NCBI GenBank assembly: GCA_903882725.1
Contig: CAIRYF010000152.1
Location: 1 to 5,622, forward strand
Source of the DNA: an uncultured Simplicispira sp.
Lineage (GTDB): Bacteria > Pseudomonadota > Gammaproteobacteria > Burkholderiales > Burkholderiaceae_C
Reading direction: 5' to 3'
Length of the DNA: 5,622 nucleotides
In this document: in pieces, positions 1-5,622 of the stretch
Position numbering within the stretch: the stretch's first letter is position 1
Layout of the letters: the number at the start of each line of letters is the position of its first letter
Notes under the pieces: model-generated
What the model was told of the DNA's origin: nothing
Database searches by the model: none
What the model saw: the letters and a program-made list of their open reading frames with translations, nothing else
Made by a program: the position numbers and the translations under genes

Positions 1-1798
<1,798 letters not shown>

Positions 1799-1821
1799 CC
1801 ATCTAAGCTGAAAGTATTGCC

Positions 1822-2541
1822 ATGCGCCTGCTACTGGTAGAAGACGATGTCATGGTGGCCAGTGGCATCAAGCTGGGTTTGAGCGACGCTGGTTACGCAG
1901 TGGACTGGGTCGGCAGTGGCGAGCGTGCGCAAGAGGTGCTGCAAAAAGAGACGTTTGATATTGCCGTGGTTGATATCGGTTTACCGGGGATGGACGGGCT
2001 GGCGCTGCTGCGCTATTTGCGCCGCCCGGGTATGGCGTGCGCTGCCATGCCGGTGCTGATATTGACCGCGCGCGATGCTCTGCAAGACCGCGTGCAGGGG
2101 CTCGATTGGGGGGCGGACGACTATATGCTCAAACCCTTTGAGCTGCCCGAGCTGCTGGCGCGCCTGCGGGCACTGCTGCGCCGCTCGCAGGCTGCGACTA
2201 CGGCAGTGCTGACCTTTGGCCCGCTGGAGCTGGACACAGCCAACCACTGCGCTGGCATCCGCTGCGAGCAAGAAGAGGGCACGCCGTTTCGGCTACAGCC
2301 GATAGAGCTGGGCCCACGCGAGTGGACGGTGCTCGAATATTTGCTTATCCACGCCCCCAAACCCGCCAGTAAAGACAAGCTGTTGCAAGCGCTGACTGGC
2401 TGGGACAAAGAAATCACGCCCAACGCGGTCGAGGTCTATGTCTCGCGTCTGCGCGGCAAGTTAGAGCCCCATGGCGTGGCGCTGCGCTCGATTCGCGGCT
2501 TTGGCTATCGGCTGGAGCTGCAAGCGGGCATGGTGCCATGA
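1822..2541 (+). CDS. OmpR-family response regulator, TctD/QseB-like
   Basis: DNA-binding response regulator of a two-component system, 239 residues, cytoplasmic. The receiver domain (about 1-120) has the acidic pocket E7-D8-D9, the phospho-acceptor D51 in VVDIGLPGMDG, T82 in LTARD, and K104 in LKPF. A winged-helix DNA-binding domain (about 128-232) follows, with LGPREWTVLEYLL at 163-175, the recognition region NAVEVYVSRLRGKL at 201-214 and the wing IRGFGYRL at 224-231. The interdomain/early effector segment around 145-160 (CEQEEGTPFRLQP) looks a few residues longer than in QseB or PmrA, as judged by eye. A weak Shine-Dalgarno GAAAG (1810-1814) lies 7 bases before the ATG. The stop overlaps the kinase start by 4 bases, so the two are translationally coupled partners. 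The partner resembles TctE, so TctD-like is the best label, but the target genes are not visible and I give no symbol. Confidence 0.93.
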   Translation: MRLLLVEDDVMVASGIKLGLSDAGYAVDWVGSGERAQEVLQKETFDIAVVDIGLPGMDGLALLRYLRRPGMACAAMPVLILTARDALQDRVQGLDWGADDYMLKPFELPELLARLRALLRRSQAATTAVLTFGPLELDTANHCAGIRCEQEEGTPFRLQPIELGPREWTVLEYLLIHAPKPASKDKLLQALTGWDKEITPNAVEVYVSRLRGKLEPHGVALRSIRGFGYRLELQAGMVP

Positions 2542-4031
2542 CATCGAATCTGCGCAATCGCTTGCTTTTGCTGCTGGTGCTGCCGCTGTGCGCACTGGCG
2601 CTGGTGGGCGCTTGGATGGACTGGCGCTCGGCGGCAGAGGCGGCGGTGCAACACGACCAACGGCTGTCGCGCTTATTGCCGGTGCTGGCCGACTCGGTAC
2701 TGGCACCGCCGCAAGCGGGCGAGGCACCGCTGCTGCTGCTAGCGCCCACGGTGGGCGAGTTTTTGCGCCAAAAATCGGGCCAAACGGCGTACACCGGTTA
2801 CAGCGTACGTGATGGCAGCGGGCAGTTGTTGCTGGGTGATGCCTGGGTCGGTGGCGCGCTGCCAAGCACGCACGCCCCCGAGTTTTTTAGCAAAGAAATT
2901 GGCGGCATCACCTACCGCATTGCGGTGCAGCGCATCCATGCGAGCGTGGGCATGGGCGAGCTGGTGGTGGCGCTGGCCGACGGGTCTGACCCGCGCCAGC
3001 AATGGGCGCAGCAATTGCTGTGGCGGGTGCTGTTGCCCAATTTGGTGCTGGTGGCGGGTGCCGCGCTAGCGATCCACTGGGCAGTGCGGCGCGCCTTCAG
3101 GCCGTTGCTGGCGCTGGCCGAAACGGTAGAGCGGCGCTCGCCGCGCGACCTCAGTCCGATTGACGAGAGCACCTCGCCGCAAGAAGTGCGCCCACTGGTG
3201 CATTCGCTCAATCGCCTGTTTGCGCTGGTCAACGTGCAGGCCGAGAGCCAGCGCCGTTTTGTTGCCGACGCTGCGCACCAGTTGCGCACGCCCCTGGCGG
3301 GCCTGCAAGCGCAGGTGGAGGCTTGGGCGCTGATTGCGCGTGCCGCCACACAAGAATATAAGCAAAATCAGCCTTCATCCCTTGCCAGTAAAGCGCCCGG
3401 AGCTATTACTTTAGGAGCTGACGAAATTGAAAAACTGCGCGCTGCCACACGCCGCACCTCGCAGTTGGCGCACCAGTTGCTGGCGCTGTCGCGCGCTGAT
3501 GCACGCAGCCTGCAAGTGCAGTCGCCCGAGCGGGTTGATTTGCAAGACCTGTGCGAAGCGCTGTTAGAGCAGTTTTTAGACGCCGCCACCGGCAAAGGCA
3601 TTGATTTGGGTTTGGACGCGGCACCTGCGCACGCCACCGGTCACGGCTGGCTGTTGCGTGAGTTGCTGTCTAACTTGATCGACAACGCCATCCAATACAC
3701 ACCGGCCGGCGGCAGTGTAACGATTCGCTGCGGTCTGCAAGGCCACACTGAACTGGCTTTTTTGCAGGTTGAAGACGACGGCCCTGGCGTGCCCATAGCC
3801 GAGCAGGCGCAGGTGTTGCAGCGTTTTTACCGCCTGCCCGGCAGCAGCGGCGAAGGGACCGGCCTGGGCTTGGCGATTGCCGACGAAATCGCCCGCGCCC
3901 ATAGCGCCGTACTGACGCTAGAGAGCGCAGCTGCGGCCACCACAACGAGCACAACGAGCACAGCGGCTGCCGCGCCTGGTCATAGCCACGGCCACGGCTT
4001 GCGCGTGACGGTGGTTTTTAGCGATACCTGA
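2538..4031 (+). CDS. Membrane sensor histidine kinase, TctE-like, with insertions in DHp and ATPase domains
   Basis: Sensor kinase partner of the preceding regulator, 497 residues, inner membrane. In order: transmembrane helix 1 (about 9-27), a periplasmic sensor region (about 28-160) of the 2CSK_N/TctE type, transmembrane helix 2 (about 161-181), a short HAMP-like linker, then the dimerization/phosphotransfer domain with phospho-histidine H247 in FVADAAHQLRTPLAGL. The ATPase domain has the N box LLSNLIDNAIQYTP (N379, N383), the G1 box EDDGPGVP (412-419) and the G2 box GEGTGLGLAI (438-447). All catalytic residues are present, so it should be active. Two features are unusual. Residues about 277-294 are encoded by a dispersed repeat and lengthen the hairpin between the two DHp helices. 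Residues 464-487 form an Ala/Thr/Ser then Gly/His loop (GHSHGHG) near the C terminus. The start ATG overlaps the regulator's stop (ATGA). The H-box region resembles TctE strongly, but no tricarboxylate transporter genes are in view, so the signal is unknown. Confidence 0.93.
   Translation: MTSNLRNRLLLLLVLPLCALALVGAWMDWRSAAEAAVQHDQRLSRLLPVLADSVLAPPQAGEAPLLLLAPTVGEFLRQKSGQTAYTGYSVRDGSGQLLLGDAWVGGALPSTHAPEFFSKEIGGITYRIAVQRIHASVGMGELVVALADGSDPRQQWAQQLLWRVLLPNLVLVAGAALAIHWAVRRAFRPLLALAETVERRSPRDLSPIDESTSPQEVRPLVHSLNRLFALVNVQAESQRRFVADAAHQLRTPLAGLQAQVEAWALIARAATQEYKQNQPSSLASKAPGAITLGADEIEKLRAATRRTSQLAHQLLALSRADARSLQVQSPERVDLQDLCEALLEQFLDAATGKGIDLGLDAAPAHATGHGWLLRELLSNLIDNAIQYTPAGGSVTIRCGLQGHTELAFLQVEDDGPGVPIAEQAQVLQRFYRLPGSSGEGTGLGLAIADEIARAHSAVLTLESAAAATTTSTTSTAAAAPGHSHGHGLRVTVVFSDT
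3365..3419 (-). repeat. Dispersed palindromic repeat, copy inside the kinase gene
   Basis: The reverse complement of this segment aligns without any gap to 4151-4205, with 36 of 55 positions identical. Shared blocks include AGCT at the start, AATAGCT, GCGCTTTA, AAGGG and AGGC. The stretch is locally AT-rich and uses codons that are otherwise scarce in this gene (TTA, TCA, GGA, AGT), consistent with inserted rather than ancestral kinase sequence. It stays in frame and encodes kinase residues from about Q276 to A294. The inverted AGCT/TAGCT pair near the right end is conserved with the other copy, while the central palindrome is weakened. Confidence 0.75.
3942..3959 (+). repeat. Tandem 9-base repeat (ACAACGAGC x2) in the kinase gene
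   Basis: Two exact adjacent copies of ACAACGAGC, at 3942-3950 and 3951-3959, followed by a further ACA. They encode part of the Thr/Ser run at kinase residues 469-475. Because the unit is 9 bases, gain or loss of a copy would add or remove three residues without a frameshift. It lies in the variable loop after the G2 box of the ATPase domain. Confidence 0.8.
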
Positions 4032-4045
4032 GATGTGGGGAGGCC

Positions 4046-4083
4046 CAAGTTGTGCGTCTTTGGTGCCGCAAACTTGCTTTTTT
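4046..4083 (+). terminator. Rho-independent terminator of the two-component operon
   Basis: The left arm CAAGTT (4046-4051) plus TGCG (4053-4056, after a single bulged G at 4052) pairs exactly with CGCA (4067-4070) plus AACTTG (4071-4076). This makes a 10-pair stem with a 10-base loop, followed after one C by six T residues (4078-4083). It starts 15 bases after the kinase stop codon, the expected place for an operon end. Folding energy was not computed. Confidence 0.72.
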
Positions 4084-4111
4084 GCACGCTCTGCCCCCCG
4101 TGTTTACCCTG

Positions 4112-4137
4112 CCACTGGCCGCTGCGCACAGCAGTGG
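4112..4137. other. Possible hairpin without T-tract
   Basis: CCACT (4112-4116) pairs with AGTGG (4133-4137). Inside it, GCTG (4121-4124) pairs with CAGC (4129-4132) around a CGCA loop, with four unpaired bases (4117-4120) on the left arm. No run of T follows on the plus strand, and no clear T-run follows on the minus strand. It may be a back-up termination or RNA-end-stabilising structure, or chance. Confidence 0.3.
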
Positions 4138-4150
4138 ATTGTGTAGTTTA

Positions 4151-4205
4151 AGCTACCAAATAAATAGCTATAAGCGCTTTATATATAAGGGCTACAGGCG
4201 TTTTT
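4151..4205 (+). repeat. Dispersed AT-rich palindromic repeat, intergenic copy
   Basis: This segment is the second member of the pair with 3365-3419 (inverted; 36 of 55 identical, no gaps). It contains the inverted pair AGCTA (4151-4155) and TAGCT (4165-4169), a near-perfect palindrome TATAAGCGCTTTATA (4170-4184) centred on AAGCGCTT, and the flanking pair TAGC (4165-4168) and GCTA (4191-4194). From memory, sequences with AATAGCT and AAGCGCTT spaced like this are abundant between genes in Comamonadaceae genomes. I could not check this. It has no coding capacity of its own that would suggest a transposase, so it is either a non-autonomous element or a structured repeat. Confidence 0.75.
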
Positions 4206-4276
4206 CATCTAATTTTTAACTATTGAACTTGGCCTGACTGCGGCGCTGGCGCAGAGGGTATTTGTTTTTTCAGGGC

Positions 4277-4304
4277 TTGCATCGCTGGTGATTTGCTGCA
4301 AAAT
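4277..4304 (+). promoter_or_regulatory. Possible sigma-70 promoter of the TetR gene
   Basis: TTGCAT (4277-4282) as -35 and CAAAAT (4299-4304, four of six to consensus) as -10 are separated by 16 bases. Transcription would then start near 4311, inside the palindrome at 4300-4323. A repressor bound there would block its own promoter. The -35 match is weak, so this is tentative. Confidence 0.35.
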
Positions 4305-4323
4305 AGAACGGTCGTTCACTTTT
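4300..4323. promoter_or_regulatory. Likely operator of the TetR-family repressor
   Basis: An inverted repeat of GAACG (4306-4310) and CGTTC (4313-4317) with a 2-base spacer is exact. The outer AAAA (4300-4303) and TTTT (4320-4323) also match, giving 18 of 24 symmetric positions about one centre between 4311 and 4312. Its size, symmetry and place 10 bases before the TetR start codon fit the auto-operators typical of this family. That this particular repressor binds it is inferred. Confidence 0.6.
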
Positions 4324-4333
4324 AGCCTGCACC

Positions 4334-5068
4334 ATGTCTTTAGCCCCCGATTCCCCTGTTGCTGCACCGCCGCCTGCGCCGCGTTTGCGCACTGGGCGCG
4401 TGCTGCAAAAAGGCCAACAAACCAAGGCCGTCATCATTGACGCCGCTTTGGGTTTGGCCACCCACATTGGCCTTGAAGGCTTGTCGATTGGCGCGCTGGC
4501 CGACGTCACTGGCATGAGCAAGTCGGGCGTATTTGCCCACTTTGGCTCGCGCGAAGAGCTGCAAATTTCCGTCATCAACGAGTATCACGCCCGCTTTGAG
4601 CAAGAGGTGTTTTACCCCGCCCTGTCAGCGCCGCGCGGCGTGGCGCGGCTGCGGGCGCTGTTTGGCAACTGGATGCAGCGCAGCTCGATCGAGATCGACT
4701 CGGGCTGCATCTACATCAGCGGCGCGGTCGAGTTTGACGAGCGCACCGGCCCAGTGCGCGATGCACTGGCGCAGTCGGTGCTGGTGTGGCACAGCGCGCT
4801 GCGCCGCTCCATCGTGCAAGCCAAAGAGCTGGGCGAGTTGCGCTCCGATGCCGATCCCAATCAGATGCTGTTTGAAATTCACGGCCTGATTTTGGCGCTG
4901 CACTACGACGCACGCTTCTTGAAACACCACGGCTCGCTGGCGCACGCCACCACCGGCTTTAACAACATCTTGGCGCGTTTTGGCAGCGATGGCTGCTTGG
5001 ACGCTTCTGCTTCTTCTGCTTCTGCTTCCCCTTCCATTTCGGTTTCTATTTCCATTCCCAAGGAGTAA
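4334..5068 (+). CDS. TetR-family transcriptional repressor
   Basis: One-component DNA-binding repressor, 244 residues, cytoplasmic dimer. The N-terminal DNA-binding domain (about 27-77) has the helix-turn-helix LSIGALADVTGMSKSGVFAHF at 50-70, with the usual FGSREEL following. The ligand-binding/dimerization domain (about 85-218) includes GCIYISGAVEFDERTGPVRDAL (124-145), a pattern seen in many uncharacterised TetR proteins. The N terminus (2-18) is rich in Pro and Ala. The C terminus (224-240) is a Ser/Ala then Ser/Ile/Val tail encoded by a pyrimidine-rich repeat; it is probably disordered and not conserved. The protein is slightly longer than the typical 190-220 residues because of these two ends. 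No Shine-Dalgarno is visible before the ATG at 4334; the start is supported by the operator spacing and by lack of a better in-frame start before the domain. It ends 4 bases before an acyl-CoA dehydrogenase, so acyl-CoA metabolism is its likely target and an acyl-CoA or fatty acid a plausible ligand; this is inference. Confidence 0.92.
   Translation: MSLAPDSPVAAPPPAPRLRTGRVLQKGQQTKAVIIDAALGLATHIGLEGLSIGALADVTGMSKSGVFAHFGSREELQISVINEYHARFEQEVFYPALSAPRGVARLRALFGNWMQRSSIEIDSGCIYISGAVEFDERTGPVRDALAQSVLVWHSALRRSIVQAKELGELRSDADPNQMLFEIHGLILALHYDARFLKHHGSLAHATTGFNNILARFGSDGCLDASASSASASPSISVSISIPKE
5003..5029 (+). repeat. GCTTCT simple-sequence tract at the end of the TetR gene
   Basis: GCTTCT (5003-5008), GCTTCTTCT (5009-5017), GCTTCT (5018-5023) and GCTTCC (5024-5029) follow in tandem. 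They encode alternating Ala and Ser at residues 225-232. The stretch through 5059 continues strongly pyrimidine-rich on the plus strand. Units are multiples of three, so slippage would mostly change tail length and keep frame. Confidence 0.8.
5060..5065 (+). promoter_or_regulatory. Shine-Dalgarno of the acyl-CoA dehydrogenase
   Basis: AAGGAG, 7 bases before the ATG at 5073, is the best ribosome binding site in the window. It lies within the last sense codons of the TetR gene (Lys-Glu), so ribosomes finishing TetR pass over it and the two genes are probably translationally coupled. It fixes the dehydrogenase start. Confidence 0.85.
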
Positions 5069-5072
5069 CTCA

Positions 5073-5622
5073 ATGCCTACTTACACGCCCCCCCTGCGCG
5101 ATATGCACTTCGTGATGCACGAGGTTTTGAACGTCACCGGCGAACTCAATGCCTTGCCCAAATACGCTGATTTGGATGTGGACACCGTCAACGCCGTACT
5201 GGAAGAAGCTGGCAAGTTTGCCGCCGGGGTGGCGTTTCCGCTGAACATCAGCGGCGACGAAGAAGGCTGCCATCTGAACAAAGAAACCCACGAAGTCACC
5301 ACGCCCACCGGCTTTAAAGAGGCCTATGCGCAGTACGTCGAAGGCGGCTGGGCAGCCTTGTCGTGCGAGACCGAATACGGCGGCCAAGGCCTGCCGTTTG
5401 TGCTCAACCAGTGCCTGTACGAAATGCTCAACAGCGCCAACCAAGCCTGGACGATGTACCCCGGCCTGTCGCACGGTGCCTACGAAGCGCTGCACGCGCA
5501 TGGCACCGAAGAGCAAAAACGCCTGTACCTGCCCAAGCTGACCAGCGGCGAGTGGACTGGCACCATGTGCCTGACCGAGCCCCACTCCGGCACCGACTTG
5601 GGCCTGCTGCGCACCAAGGCCG
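5073..5622 (+). CDS. Acyl-CoA dehydrogenase, N-terminal part (right-truncated by window)
   Basis: FAD-dependent enzyme that introduces the 2,3-double bond in acyl-CoA thioesters, the first step of beta-oxidation-type degradation, in the cytoplasm. 183 residues are visible and the frame is open at the edge. The N-terminal extension MPTYTPPLRDMHFVMHEVL, the all-helical N-terminal domain, ETEYGGQGLP at 99-108, and the family signature CLTEPHSGTD at 166-175 are present. The extension and overall pattern resemble the roughly 600-residue subgroup with an extra C-terminal domain (FadE-like / DmdC-like, 3-methylmercaptopropionyl-CoA dehydrogenase), rather than the short 380-residue mitochondrial-like enzymes. 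The catalytic glutamate and C-terminal domain lie outside the window, so substrate cannot be stated. It is co-transcribed with the TetR gene (4-base gap, overlapping Shine-Dalgarno) and likely repressed by it. In related bacteria, as I remember, such pairs head clusters with hydroxyacyl-CoA dehydrogenase and thiolase genes. Confidence 0.93.
   Translation, partial: MPTYTPPLRDMHFVMHEVLNVTGELNALPKYADLDVDTVNAVLEEAGKFAAGVAFPLNISGDEEGCHLNKETHEVTTPTGFKEAYAQYVEGGWAALSCETEYGGQGLPFVLNQCLYEMLNSANQAWTMYPGLSHGAYEALHAHGTEEQKRLYLPKLTSGEWTGTMCLTEPHSGTDLGLLRTKA

Larger units (their letters stand above)
4032..4333. other. Intergenic region between the kinase and TetR genes
   Basis: This 302-base gap contains no supportable gene. 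From left to right it holds a Rho-independent terminator (4046-4083), a second hairpin without a T-tract (4112-4137), an AT-rich dispersed repeat (4151-4205), and the promoter/operator of the TetR gene (about 4277-4323). The stretch 4206-4276 contains nothing I recognise. The region is markedly more AT-rich than the flanking genes from about 4140 to 4230. Confidence 0.8.

Noticed and set aside
1799..1821. Searched for a terminator or promoter between argB and the response regulator
   Set aside because: There is no inverted repeat with a T-run and no -35/-10 pair; only a weak GAAAG ribosome binding site can be supported.
2414..2865. Minus-strand open frames of 126-134 codons opposite the regulator/kinase junction
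   Set aside because: They lie antisense to two well-supported genes and their Ala/Pro/Arg/Ser-rich translations are typical of shadow frames.
4151..4205. Considered as a CRISPR repeat, small RNA gene or insertion-sequence end
   Set aside because: There is no regular array or spacer, no associated cas or transposase genes, and no target duplication that I can see. The match to the copy in the kinase gene is better explained by a dispersed palindromic repeat family.
5070..5585. A 171-codon minus-strand open frame opposite the acyl-CoA dehydrogenase
   Set aside because: The plus strand carries a clear dehydrogenase with a consensus ribosome binding site and signature motif; the antisense product matches nothing I recognise.

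Overview
The window looks like chromosomal DNA from a GC-rich betaproteobacterium, most likely of the Comamonadaceae (Acidovorax/Rhodoferax/Polaromonas relatives). This is inferred from protein flavour, GC-rich codon use and an AT-rich dispersed palindromic repeat of a kind I remember from that family. No database search was possible. I see no rRNA, tRNA, CRISPR array, insertion sequence or phage gene.

Layout. (1) Positions 1-794, minus strand: the N-terminal 264 residues of a DEAD-box RNA helicase, best matched by DbpA; the rest lies off the left edge. (2) Positions 795-877: a short divergent intergenic region. (3) 878-1798, plus: argB, N-acetylglutamate kinase of the arginine-sensitive type. 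(4) 1822-2541 and 2538-4031, plus: an OmpR-family response regulator and its membrane histidine kinase, overlapping by 4 bases (ATGA), of the TctD/TctE-like type; they start only 23 bases after argB. (5) 4032-4333: a 302-base gap holding a Rho-independent terminator, a second weaker hairpin, a 55-base AT-rich palindromic repeat, and a promoter/operator just before the next gene. (6) 4334-5068, plus: a TetR-family repressor. (7) 5073-5622, plus: the first 183 residues of an acyl-CoA dehydrogenase, continuing off the right edge.

How the genes work together. The helicase (ribosome assembly) and argB (arginine synthesis) are divergent housekeeping genes. The two-component pair forms one translationally coupled unit, possibly read through from argB, and ends at the terminator at 4046-4083. 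The TetR gene and the dehydrogenase form a second unit: they are 4 bases apart, the dehydrogenase has a consensus Shine-Dalgarno built into the last TetR codons, and a 24-base imperfect palindrome before the TetR gene is a likely auto-operator. The natural reading is a repressor controlling its own gene plus an acyl-CoA (beta-oxidation-like) operon.

The most notable observation is that a 55-base repeat occurs twice, in opposite orientations: once in the intergenic gap (4151-4205) and once inside the histidine kinase gene (3365-3419). The two align without gaps at 36 of 55 positions. The genic copy encodes an in-frame insertion of about 20 residues between the two helices of the kinase dimerization/phosphotransfer domain. 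I found no clearly new multi-gene system; most of the window is ordinary housekeeping and regulatory sequence.
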